Assembly (NCBI GenBank): GCA_963837655.1
Contig: CAWIOK010000011.1
Coordinates: 1-64,000, forward strand
DNA: 64,000 nt
DNA from: CAVVSD01 sp963837655
GTDB lineage: Bacteria; Actinomycetota; Thermoleophilia; Solirubrobacterales; Solirubrobacteraceae
Reading direction: 5' to 3'
Position numbers and translations under genes: made by a program. Position 1 is the stretch's first letter. Every line of letters starts with the position of its first letter. Positions 47,589 to 56,469 of the stretch are shown one piece after another. The notes under the pieces are model-generated. The model did not search any database, was not told the origin of the DNA, and saw nothing but the letters and a program-made list of their open reading frames with translations.

Positions 47589-47849
47589 CCGAGGACTTCG
47601 TCCTCGGACTGGCAGTTCCACTCCCGCTCACCGACAGCTCCGGCGTCTGCGGGAACTGCCGGGGAAGGCGTCCGAGGACTTCGTCCCCGGATTGGCAGTT
47701 CCACTCCCGCTCACCGACAGCTCCGGCGTCTGCGGGAACTGCCGGGGAAGGCGTCCGAGGACTTCGTCCTCGATTGGCAGTTCCACTCCCGCTCACCGAC
47801 AGCTCCGGCGTCTGCGGGAACTGCCGGGCCGGGGCTTCGTCCCGCCCGG
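47589..47849. repeat. Tandem intergenic hairpin repeats (3 units of 82-83 bp) plus a further hairpin
   Basis: Each unit has two parts. A short hairpin CCGAGGAC-TTC-GTCCTCGG (47589-47607, and imperfect copies near 47672 and 47755) is followed by a 50-bp inverted repeat (47611-47660, 47694-47743, 47776-47825). The 50-bp copies begin GGCAGTTCC and end GGGAACTGCC and are identical to one another. A last hairpin GCCGGGC...GCCCGGC with an inner CTTCG loop lies at 47822-47849, close to the sigma-factor stop. The minus-strand loops are GAA. There are no protein-coding or CRISPR features. Confidence 0.85.
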
Positions 47850-47855
47850 CGTCCG

Positions 47856-48992
47856 TCAGCAGGCGTCGCGGAGGCGCTGCGCCTCGGGCAGCGACTCCAG
47901 CTTCTTCAGCGTGTGGTTCTCGATCTGGCGGATCCGCTCGCGCGTCACGTTGAACGCCCGGCCGACCTCCTCCAGCGTCCGCGGGCGGCCGCCGGTCAGG
48001 CCGAAGCGCATCTCGATGACCTCGCGCTCGCGCTTGGGCAGCGCCTGCAGCGCGCGGCGCACGTTGTCGCGCCGGAGGTTCTCCGCCGCCAGCTCGTAGG
48101 GCGACTCGGCCGTCTGATCCTCGACGAAGTCGCCGAGCTCGGACTCCTCCTCCTCGCCGATCGGCTTCTCGAGCGAGATCGGCTGCTGGCTCATGCGAAG
48201 GATGTCTCGGACCTCGCGTGACGAGCACTCGAGCTCGTGCGCGATCTCCTCAGGCGTGGGCTCGCGGCCGAGCGACTGGACGAGCTGACGCTCGACGTGT
48301 ACGACCTTGTTGAGCTTCTCGACCATGTGGACGGGGATGCGGATCGTCCGCCCCTTGTCGGCGATCGCACGCGTGACCGCCTGGCGGATCCACCACGTCG
48401 CGTACGTCGAGAACTTGTAGCCGCGGCGGTAGTCGAACTTCTCGACCGCGCGGATGAGCCCGAGCGAGCCCTCCTGGATGAGATCCAGGAACGTCAGCCC
48501 GCGGCCCAGGTAGCCCTTGGCGATCGAGACGACCAGCCGCAGGTTGGCCTCGACCATGTGCTGCTTGGCGGCCATGTCGCCGCGCTCGATGCGCTTGGCG
48601 AGCGACACCTCCTGCTCCGCGGTGAGCAGCGGCACGCGGCCGATGGAGCGCAGGTACAGACGCAGCGAGTCCAGGCTCGGCTCGACCGTGAGGTCGATCT
48701 CCGGCTTCTTGGGCGCGACGGCGGTGCCGGCGGCGTTGGCCTTGCGGGCCTCGGCCTGGGCCTCCACGCGTGCTGCCTCGGAGGTCGCGGCGCGGCCGTC
48801 CGAGCCCACGACGTCGATTCCCTGCTCGGTGAGATAGCCGTGGAGCTCCTGCAGCTGCTCCTTGGTCACCTCGACTTCCTCGAGCGCCGTGGCGATCTGC
48901 TCGAAGGTCAGGAACCCTCGCTCATGCGCCTCGGCAATCAGCGGACGCAACTCGTCCAGCTCGTGGATCGGTGCTTCATCCGCGAGCAACAT
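47856..48992 (-). CDS. rpoD: Primary RNA polymerase sigma factor (RpoD/SigA group)
   Basis: Intact 378 residues. A short region 1.1-like N-terminus (EAHERGFLTFEQIATALEEVE), region 1.2 (LRLYLRSIGRVPLLTAEQEVSLAKRIE), region 2 with LIQEGSLGLIRAVEKFDYRRG and FSTYATWWIRQAVTRAI (the rpoD box), region 3 (RLVQSLG-type) and region 4 with TLEEVGRAFNVTRERIRQIE. This is the housekeeping sigma group, although a second group-1/2 paralogue elsewhere cannot be excluded. The unusual repeats sit just downstream. Confidence 0.92.
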   Translation of the reverse strand: MLLADEAPIHELDELRPLIAEAHERGFLTFEQIATALEEVEVTKEQLQELHGYLTEQGIDVVGSDGRAATSEAARVEAQAEARKANAAGTAVAPKKPEIDLTVEPSLDSLRLYLRSIGRVPLLTAEQEVSLAKRIERGDMAAKQHMVEANLRLVVSIAKGYLGRGLTFLDLIQEGSLGLIRAVEKFDYRRGYKFSTYATWWIRQAVTRAIADKGRTIRIPVHMVEKLNKVVHVERQLVQSLGREPTPEEIAHELECSSREVRDILRMSQQPISLEKPIGEEEESELGDFVEDQTAESPYELAAENLRRDNVRRALQALPKREREVIEMRFGLTGGRPRTLEEVGRAFNVTRERIRQIENHTLKKLESLPEAQRLRDAC

Positions 48993-49204
48993 CTCGACCT
49001 TGATGGCTCAGCCCCCCTCAGGTTCCGTCCTGATGCGTGTCATCGAACCATTCAGACCGGCGCTTCCTGCGCCCAGTCCCTACCTTGCCTCGCACGTCCG
49101 TCCAGTTCCGACTTCGTGCGCTCAAGCACACGCTTCGTCAGTGTTGCACAGATTTCGGCGTCCACAAGGGGCTGGACCTCCACCGTCTGGCTACCCTCGT
49201 GACC

Positions 49205-50201
49205 ATGACTGCCCACCCGCGGGTCATCCCCGATGTGCAGGCCTCCGCGCCGACACTCCACGTGAGCCTCTCGCGCGTGGGCGTGACGGGCGTCGAGAAG
49301 GTCATCCGACTGACCCAGGGCGGAGTCGAGCGCCTCTTCTCCGCCGAGCTGGAGTGCTTCGTCGACCTGGGGCCCAACCAGAAGGGCGCGCACATGTCGC
49401 GCTTCGAGGAGACGGTCAACGACGCGATCGGCGAGGTCGTCCTCGGCGAGGCGACGTTCAGGGCCGAGCAGCTCGCCGTCCACATCGCCGAGCTCGTCCG
49501 CGGGCGGCAGGGTGCACTCCGCGCCGAGGTCACGATCCGAGCGCGCTATCCCGAGTACAAGCCGGCTCCGGTCTCGGGCATCAAGACGCAGGAGATCTAC
49601 ACGCTGCACGGGTCCGCGGTCGCGTCGGAAGCCGGAACGCGCCGACTCATCGGCGTGGCGGCGCAGGGCATGACCGCGTGCCCCTGCGCACAGGGTCTCG
49701 TCGCCGAGAGCGCGCGCGTGCGCCTCGTGGAGGAGGGCTTCGACGAGGATCAGATCGCACAGATCCTCGAGGCCGTCCCCGTTGCGACGCACAACCAGCG
49801 CGGCCTCGGCACGCTCATGATCGGCTGCCCTGAGGACTGCGACACCGATCTCGACGCCCGCGACCTGCTCGCGATCGTCGAGGAGTCGATGTCCTCGGAG
49901 ATCTACGAGCTCATGAAGCGCTCCGACGAGGGCGCCGTCGTCGAGAAGGCGCACCGGCGCCCGCGGTTCGTCGAGGACTGCGTCCGCGAGTCGATCCGCG
50001 GCGTGATCGAGAACCTGCCGGACCTCGGCGACAACCACTTCCTGTTCGCGCGCCAGGAGAACCTCGAGACGATCCATCAGCACAACGTCGTCGCGGAGCG
50101 CTTCGGGCTCCTCGGGGCAACTGCGCCACGAGGTGCAGACCGGCGAGCACATCCCGCACCACACCGGCGTGCGGGAGTGGCTCGACGGGGCCAACCGCTA
50201 G
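49205..50201 (+). CDS. folE2: GTP cyclohydrolase FolE2 (one frameshift)
   Basis: Type IB GTP cyclohydrolase, which opens the folate pathway independently of zinc FolE. VTGVEKVIRLTQGG, AELECFVDLGPNQKGAHMSRF, GMTACPCAQGL (metal-ligand cysteine), VPVATHNQRGLGTLMIGCPE and RPRFVEDCVRE are conserved. One extra G near 50118 shifts the last ~28 residues; corrected, they read RHEVQTGEHIPHHTGVREWL. ATG at 49205 is the best start. Confidence 0.9.
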
Positions 50202-50296
50202 GGACGCAGCCGGCGCGCGTCGCGCCGATAGGCCGCAGCGAGCTGCTCGTCGGAGAGGGGCGTCCGGGGGCGCACGTCGTGTGACGCGGCGCGGCG

Positions 50297-51051
50297 TCAG
50301 GGCTTCAGTCGCCGGCCCGTGGCGAACAGCCACGAGCTCCATCCGACCGTGACCGATGCAAGCGCGCCGAGCACGACGAGCGCCAGCCCGATCGGCACGT
50401 CGCTGGAGCCCAGGAACCCGTAGCGGACCGCCTGCACGAGGTAGAAGACCGGGTTCGCGTGAGACAGCTCATGCCACGGTGAGGGGAGCACGTCGACGGA
50501 GTAGAAGACGCCGCCGAGGAACGTGAGCGGCAGGATGATCAGGTTGTTCACGAAGCCCGTGAAGTCCCACGACGACGCGTAGATCCCCACGATCACGCCG
50601 AGGCTCGAGAACAGCGCGAGCGTCAGCACGACGGCGAGAAGGAGCACCGCCGGCTCGCGGATCGGGACGCCGGTCACCGGGATCGCGAGGACGGTGAGCG
50701 AGATCCCGATGAGCAGCGCGCGCACGACGCCGCCTATCGACAGCCCGAGGTTGATCTCCCACGGCCGCATCGGCGCTGCGAGCACGTCGTTGATATAGCG
50801 GTCGAAGCGCGCGCCGAACACCGACGCCGCGTTGTTGGAGTAGGCCGCCTGGGCCATCGCCATCGTGACCAGGCCGGGCACGATGAAGACCTCGTAGGGG
50901 ACGCCGTCGACGTGCTTGATCCTCCCGCCGAGCGAGAGGCCGAACACGAGGATGAACAGGAACGAGGAGGCGACGGGGGCGACGATCGTCTGCGTCCACA
51001 GCTTCAGGACGCGCAGCACCTCGCGTCCGGCGAGCGCCGTCAGCGCGGTAC

Positions 51052-51055
<4 letters not shown>
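50297..51055 (-). CDS. ABC-2 type transporter permease (DrrB/NodJ-like)
   Basis: Intact 252 residues with six helices. Starts TTG within the ATPase stop (TTGA). QTIVAPVASSFLFILVFGLSL, GLVTMAMAQAAYSNNAASVF, ILPLTFLGGVFYSVDVLP and HANPVFYLVQAVRYGFLG are typical of drug or polysaccharide ABC-2 exporters. Partner of the next ATPase. Confidence 0.88.
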
Positions 51056-51774
<719 letters not shown>

Positions 51775-51821
51775 CGCCGAAGGAAGCTAGTGCCGGGGCG
51801 TTCGCACTACCCTCACCGGCC

Positions 51822-52403
51822 ATGCCCCTCGTCCCCACCGTGATCCAGCGCACCGGCCGCGGCGATCGCGAGTACGACATCTTCTCGCGCCTGCTCAACG
51901 AGCGCATCATCTTCCTCGGGCAGGCCGTGGACGATCAGATCGCGAACCTCATCGTCGCTCAGCTCCTGCACCTCGAGTCCTCGGATCCCGACAAGGACAT
52001 CTCGATCTACATCAACTCGCCCGGCGGCTCGATCTACGCGGGGCTGGCGATCTACGACACGATGCAGTTCATCAAGCCCGACGTGTCGACGATCTGCTGC
52101 GGTATCGCCATGTCGATGGGCTCGCTGCTGCTCGCCGGCGGGGCCGCGGGCAAGCGCATGTCGCTCCCGAACAGCCGGATCCTGATCCACCAGCCGTCAG
52201 GCGGCTTCGAGGGCCAGGCGACGGACATCGAGATCCACGCCACGGAGATCCTCAAGACGCGCCGGCGGATCGATGCGATCTACGCCAAGCACACCGGCAA
52301 GCCCGAGGAGGAGGTGCGCCGCGACATGGAGCGCGACCGCTTCTTCAAGCCTGATGAGGCTGCCGAATACGGCCTCATCGACCGGGTCATCTCCTCGCAC
52401 TGA
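51822..52403 (+). CDS. clpP: ATP-dependent Clp protease proteolytic subunit
   Basis: Intact 193 residues. The catalytic triad is S98 (GIAMSMGS), H123 (ILIHQPSGG) and D172 (ERDRFFKPDEA). EYDIFSRLLNERIIFLGQ and YINSPGGSIYAGLAIYD are family hallmarks. It forms the 14-mer chamber that degrades unfolded proteins with ClpC/ClpX. No second clpP or clpX is adjacent. Its last 42 bp are repeated immediately downstream. Confidence 0.95.
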   Translation: MPLVPTVIQRTGRGDREYDIFSRLLNERIIFLGQAVDDQIANLIVAQLLHLESSDPDKDISIYINSPGGSIYAGLAIYDTMQFIKPDVSTICCGIAMSMGSLLLAGGAAGKRMSLPNSRILIHQPSGGFEGQATDIEIHATEILKTRRRIDAIYAKHTGKPEEEVRRDMERDRFFKPDEAAEYGLIDRVISSH

Positions 52404-52465
52404 GTCCAGCGGCCGTATCCGGAGCCGAATACGGCCTCATCGACCGGGTCATCTCCTCGCACTGA
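52362..52465. repeat. 42-bp direct repeat of the clpP 3' end
   Basis: The last 42 bp of clpP, including its TGA (52362-52403), recur exactly at 52424-52465 after a 20-bp spacer. The spacer plus the repeat start also forms GGCCGTAT...ATACGGCC, a potential hairpin. The second copy lies in the 3' end of the minus-strand thioesterase gene and contains its stop codon. Confidence 0.85.
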
Positions 52466-53129
52466 CCTCGAAGGACGCGTGGACCTCGCCCTGGGTGCTC
52501 GTCACCCAGGTCCGGTCCCCGTCGCGCACCACGAGCCCGGGGCCGGCCACCGCAGGGGCGCGGTGCTCGGCCTCCACGACCAGCGACGCCGGGATCGCGG
52601 GGCCGTCCTCCAGCGCCTCCCAGTAGACGGCGTTGTTGACGTGGCCCGCGACGTCGACGTCGGCGGCGCGGAACGTCCACGGCAGCCGCTGCGCCGCCTC
52701 CGGCGGCGGAGGATGGCGCAGCCGGTGGTCTGGCCGATCGGGTCCCGCCGACGGCCCGTAGACCTCCCGGAAGCGCTCGCCCAGCCGACCCGGGGCCCCG
52801 GTCGCCGGGTCCAGGTGCGCCCACACCGCGACGGCCTGGACGGCTCCGCCGCGATCTCCCTCCACGGTCGTGCGCCGCTCGGCCGTGCGCTGGCCGATGC
52901 CGCTGCACCACGTCCGCAGGCGGACGCGTTCGCCGAGCTCCGGCGCGTGCGCGACGTCCAGCCGTGTGCGCCGCACGACCCACACGCCGTCCTGCAGTCC
53001 GGCGTCCAGGACGTCCTCGAAGGCGACGTCCTGCAGCCAGCGCGCAACCGCCTCCAGCCGCGCCCGGCCCGACGGGCCGGCGTCGGAGACGCCGACCGTC
53101 AGCTCACCAGGATGGACCCGGGCGGTCAG
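52449..53129 (-). CDS. Acyl-ACP thioesterase (Fat-type hotdog), non-standard start
   Basis: About 226 residues in two hotdog halves: LDAGLQDGVWVVRRTRLDVAH, RLRTWCSGIGQRTAERRTTVE, then WTFRAADVDVAGHVNNAVYWEAL and LVVEAEHRAPAVAGPGL. It releases fatty acids from ACP. The frame upstream of the first GTG at ~52985 is clearly coding to ~53129 but contains no ATG, GTG or TTG; a CTG at 53127-53129 is the only candidate, directly after the FAH stop. A lost start codon is also possible. Confidence 0.78.
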   Translation of the reverse strand: MTARVHPGELTVGVSDAGPSGRARLEAVARWLQDVAFEDVLDAGLQDGVWVVRRTRLDVAHAPELGERVRLRTWCSGIGQRTAERRTTVEGDRGGAVQAVAVWAHLDPATGAPGRLGERFREVYGPSAGPDRPDHRLRHPPPPEAAQRLPWTFRAADVDVAGHVNNAVYWEALEDGPAIPASLVVEAEHRAPAVAGPGLVVRDGDRTWVTSTQGEVHASFEVSARR

Positions 53130-53130
53130 C

Positions 53131-53925
53131 TCAGCCGACGACCGGGTGCTCGATCGCGCCGAGGCTCTCGATCTCGATGCGCACGACGTCGCCCGGGTTC
53201 AGGAGACCAGGCGGATCCATGTAGACGCCGACGCCCGCGGGCGTCCCGGTCAGGATCAGGTCGCCGGGCGCCAGCGAGCAGGTCTCGGTGATGAACGAGA
53301 TCAGGTGGTCGATCCCGAAGATGAGGTCGGAGGTCGACCCGTCCTGGCGCAGGTCGCCGTTGACCCACGTCCGCAGGCGCAGGTTCTCGGGGTCGGCGAC
53401 CTCGTCGGCCGTCGTGATCCACGGGCCCCACGGGCAGAACGTGTCGGCGCCCTTGCCGCGCACCCACTGCGCCTCGCTGCGCTGGAGATCGCGCGCGCTG
53501 ACGTCGTTGGCCACGGCGTATCCGGCCACCTTGTGGTCGGCGCCCATGACGACGGCCAGCTCGCCCTCGTAGTCGAGCTTCTCGGTGACGGCCGGCTTCT
53601 TGACCGGGCCGCTCGGTGGCACGCTCGCCGCGGGGAGCTTGACGAAGACGATCGGCTTCTCGGGCGGCTCGTCGGCCACCTCGCCCTCGTCGATGTGGGC
53701 CTTGTAGTTGAGGCCGATCGCCAGGATGGCCCGCGGCTGGGGCACCGGCGCGAGGAGCGAGACGTCCGCGAGGGGATAGGCGTCGCCGGTCGCGGGCGAG
53801 CGGTCGCCGGAGGCCAAGCGGTCGAGGACGGTTGACCCGTCGCCGAAGGCGATCGCCTGGTCGTCGCGGGCTTCGCCGCCGACGGGCGCGTCGCCCCCTG
53901 GGGGGAGGAAGGTGATGAGGCGCAT
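53131..53925 (-). CDS. FAH-family hydrolase, second copy
   Basis: Intact 264 residues. PQPRAILAIGLNYKAHIDEGE, KLPAASVPPSGPVKKPAVTEKLDYEGELAVVMG (metal-binding Glu residues), YAVANDVSARDLQRSE, ENLRLRTWVNGDLRQDGST, and SLAPGDLILTGTPAGVGVYMDPP. It belongs to the acylpyruvase/2-hydroxyhepta-2,4-diene-1,7-dioate isomerase-like group, unlike the longer FAH protein at 27356. ATG at 53925. Confidence 0.88.
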   Translation of the reverse strand: MRLITFLPPGGDAPVGGEARDDQAIAFGDGSTVLDRLASGDRSPATGDAYPLADVSLLAPVPQPRAILAIGLNYKAHIDEGEVADEPPEKPIVFVKLPAASVPPSGPVKKPAVTEKLDYEGELAVVMGADHKVAGYAVANDVSARDLQRSEAQWVRGKGADTFCPWGPWITTADEVADPENLRLRTWVNGDLRQDGSTSDLIFGIDHLISFITETCSLAPGDLILTGTPAGVGVYMDPPGLLNPGDVVRIEIESLGAIEHPVVG

Positions 53926-53999
53926 CGCCGCGCGATACTGCCAGGTTGCTCGCACAACTGGCGTCACGGGGTCCTCGCGTGGGAGGGTCCTGCGTCCCC

Positions 54000-55076
54000 A
54001 TGCGTCTCGCGACGACCGCCTCCGTCCCCTCCGGCGCCGTGCTGGCACGCGACGTCAGCGTCGCCCCCGGCGCGGGCCCGCTGCTGCGCACGGGGGTCGC
54101 ATTGACGGACGGGATGCTCGCCTCGCTGCAGGCCAACGGCGTCCTGCGCATCTGGATCGACGACGAGCTGGGCGAGGGCGTCGCTCCGACCGGCATGCTG
54201 AGCGAGCGGCTGCGACGCGATGCGCTCGTCGAGATCGCGACGATGCACGGCGAGGCCCGCCACGCGCTGGCGCGCGGCGGGCGTCTGGATGCGCGCACGC
54301 TGGACGCGCTCGGTCGCCTGGCGGAGCGGCTCGCCGACGACGTCATCGAGGCGAGCGGCCGCCCGCACGACCTGCTCGATCTCGCGCCGGCGTCGCACTA
54401 CCTCGCCCACCACGCCGTCGACAGCGCGGCGCTGGCGATGCTCATCGCCGCCCGGCACATGACCGCCGTCGGCTGGCGGCAGGGCACGGCGACGCCGATC
54501 CGCCACGACGCGCCGCGATCGGAGCTGGCGCGGCTCGGCCTGGGTGTGATGCTCTGCGACGTGGGCATGCTCGCGCTCCCCCGTGCGGTGCTCGAGGACG
54601 CGAGCCCGCTCGATGAGACGGCCTGGGAGCAGGTCCGCGTGCACCCGGTGGCCGGCGCCGACCTACTGGGCTCGACCACGTCGTTCGTCCTGAAGGGCAT
54701 CGTCCGCGGCCACCACGAGCGCTGGGTCGGCTCGGGCTACCCGGACGGGACGGCAGGCGACGCGATCCACTACCTCGCGCGCATCGCCGCAGTCGCCGAT
54801 TCCTATGACGCGATGACCGCGGAGCGCCACCACCGCCCGGCGATGTCTCCCGCGGACGCGTGGGCGGCGGTCGAGGCCGGGGCGGGAACGGCCTTCGATC
54901 CCGGCATCGTCGCGGCGTTCCGGGAGGTCGTCGCGCAGCACCCGCCCGGGACCGAGGTCACGCTGCCCGACGGGCGCTCGGCCGTGGTGGCCGACGTCTC
55001 GCTCGACGCGCCGTCGCGGCCGACCGTCCGCGTCCGCGAGGGCGGTGGCATCGCGGAGCTGGTCGTCGAGCTCTAG
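54000..55076 (+). CDS. Degenerate HD-GYP-type protein
   Basis: Intact 358 residues. A DUF3391-like N-terminus is followed by an HD-GYP domain: HYLAHHAVDSAALAMLI, HHERWVGSGYPDG and RIAAVADSYDAMTAERHHRP are kept. The second metal motif reads LCDVGMLALP where active enzymes have HDIGKLxxP, so His is Cys and Lys is Met. It is probably impaired in c-di-GMP hydrolysis, or a binder. GGAGGG lies ~10 bp before the ATG at 54000. A PilZ gene follows closely. Stop overlaps the next gene as CTAG. Confidence 0.85.
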   Translation: MRLATTASVPSGAVLARDVSVAPGAGPLLRTGVALTDGMLASLQANGVLRIWIDDELGEGVAPTGMLSERLRRDALVEIATMHGEARHALARGGRLDARTLDALGRLAERLADDVIEASGRPHDLLDLAPASHYLAHHAVDSAALAMLIAARHMTAVGWRQGTATPIRHDAPRSELARLGLGVMLCDVGMLALPRAVLEDASPLDETAWEQVRVHPVAGADLLGSTTSFVLKGIVRGHHERWVGSGYPDGTAGDAIHYLARIAAVADSYDAMTAERHHRPAMSPADAWAAVEAGAGTAFDPGIVAAFREVVAQHPPGTEVTLPDGRSAVVADVSLDAPSRPTVRVREGGGIAELVVEL

Positions 55077-55498
55077 TGCCGTGCGAGCTGCAGCAGCTCG
55101 GCACGGATCGCCGCGTCGGCGCGCTCGGCGTCCTCGTCCACCCACCGCCAGCGGACACCCGCCTCGATCTGGAACGTCGGGCGGCCGTGGTCCTGGATCG
55201 ACTCGACGTCGAGCGCGATCGCGGCGACGCCGTCGGACGTGCGCATCGGCTCGGCGCAGACCGTCGCGCGGCAGTGCGCCGTGAAGGCGACGTCGCCGCC
55301 GGTCACGATCGTCAGCGCCACCCGTGGCTGCGCCCGCAGCAGCGCGAGCGAGTGGCGCCGCAGCGACAGGGCGAGCAGCAGACGGCGGGGTCCGGCGCGG
55401 ACGGCGGTGGAGACCGGGATCGCGTGGGGCTCTCCCCCGGTCGTCGACAGGATCGCGACGTTCCCGTCCTCCCACTGGGGCAGCTCGTCCATGTGCAT
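55073..55498 (-). CDS. Pyridoxamine 5'-phosphate oxidase-like FMN-binding protein
   Basis: About 141 residues: MHMDELPQWEDGNVAILSTTG and HAIPVSTAVRAGPRRLLLALS form the split-barrel FMN fold; ALTIVTGGDVAFTAHCRATV follows. ATG at 55498 is the likely start; upstream frames are non-homologous. The reaction is unknown (F420- or FMN-dependent reductases share this fold). Confidence 0.75.
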   Translation of the reverse strand: MHMDELPQWEDGNVAILSTTGGEPHAIPVSTAVRAGPRRLLLALSLRRHSLALLRAQPRVALTIVTGGDVAFTAHCRATVCAEPMRTSDGVAAIALDVESIQDHGRPTFQIEAGVRWRWVDEDAERADAAIRAELLQLARH

Positions 55499-55571
55499 CA
55501 CCGGATCCCCGCCGGGATCCGTCCCGAAACGGTCAAGGACCCCGCCCGCGCAGCCGACATCCCTCTGGAGC

Positions 55572-56228
55572 ATGCGCACCAGCGATCACACGACCTCCGC
55601 CGTGCTCAGCGTCGACGGCCTCGGCGGCGTCGCCGTGCAGGTCGTCGCCTCGGCGCCGGGCGCCCACGCGCTCGCACTGCCTGCCGCGCCGGTGCCCGTC
55701 CGCCAGCTCCATCGCCTTCCGGCGACGCTGCGGCGCGAGGGCGCGCCCGCCACGCGTGGGCTGCTCGTGGCCGTCGCCGCCGTCGGCGGCGGCCTGCACC
55801 CGTCGCGGCTGGACTTCGTCGAGGACGTCGCGGTGGTCGCCCAGCCCGAGCGGATCGACGAGGCCGTCGCCCGCGCGCCCGACCGCCAGCGCCGCGCCGC
55901 CGTGCGCGTCGAGACGGTCCTTCCCTACACCTTCGGCGCGGTCATCGCCGACCGCGACTGGGGCGCCGGCTTCACCGTCGACCTGAGCATCGGCGGCGCG
56001 CTCGTGCAGGGCATCGAGGCCGGCCTGCCCGGCGACCGCCTGCGCGGCCGCCTCACGCTGCCGTGGCTCGGCGAGCCGGTCCGCGCGCAGCTGCGCGTGC
56101 TGCGCGTGACGGCCGACGGGCACCGGGCGGTCCGGGTCGATTCCATCCACGAGCGCGACCGCGACCGGGTGTCGCGCCACATCGCCGAGCGCCAGCGCGA
56201 GCTGCTGCGCATGCGGCGCGCCGCCTGA
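55572..56228 (+). CDS. PilZ-domain (c-di-GMP receptor) protein
   Basis: Intact 218 residues. An N-terminal ~90-residue part of unknown fold precedes a PilZ domain with the c-di-GMP motifs RxxxR (PDRQRRAAVR) and DLSIGGALV (D/NxSxxG). It is separated from the degenerate HD-GYP gene only by the antisense PPOX-like gene, so the pair likely forms one signalling module. Confidence 0.85.
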   Translation: MRTSDHTTSAVLSVDGLGGVAVQVVASAPGAHALALPAAPVPVRQLHRLPATLRREGAPATRGLLVAVAAVGGGLHPSRLDFVEDVAVVAQPERIDEAVARAPDRQRRAAVRVETVLPYTFGAVIADRDWGAGFTVDLSIGGALVQGIEAGLPGDRLRGRLTLPWLGEPVRAQLRVLRVTADGHRAVRVDSIHERDRDRVSRHIAERQRELLRMRRAA

Positions 56229-56252
56229 CGCCGTCGCGCCCGCCGCCTGGGT

Positions 56253-56468
56253 ATGCTCGTGGCGATGACGGTCATCGCGATGAGTCATGCCATGCGGGAC
56301 ACCCTCGGCCTGGTCGGGATCTTCTTCGTGGTGTTCCCGGCGATCGCACAGGGCCTGATCGCGTTCGCGGTCGTCCAGGGTCTCGGCGAGCGGGCGGAGA
56401 ACCAGAAGCTCAAGGGCCGCTGGGGCCGCAACGCACTCGAGGCGCAGGAGGCCGAGCGTCGCCTCTAG
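56253..56468 (+). CDS. Small single-helix membrane protein, 71 residues
   Basis: One TM (DTLGLVGIFFVVFPAIAQGLIAF-like, residues ~16-40) and a soluble, charged tail (NQKLKGRWGRNALEAQEAERR). ATG at 56253 or 56265. I do not recognise the family. Immediately followed by the M20 gene. Confidence 0.6.
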   Translation: MLVAMTVIAMSHAMRDTLGLVGIFFVVFPAIAQGLIAFAVVQGLGERAENQKLKGRWGRNALEAQEAERRL

Positions 56469-56469
56469 C

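Noticed and set aside
47589..47849. CRISPR-like array (three repeats with spacers)
   Set aside because: Repeats are 50 bp and themselves inverted repeats, the intervening parts are near-identical hairpins rather than unique spacers, and no cas genes are nearby.
50198..50275. 25-codon minus-strand frame (RTPLSDEQLAAAYRRDARRL)
   Set aside because: It looks peptide-like and its stop overlaps the folE2 stop, but it is too short and has no clear ribosome-binding site or family.
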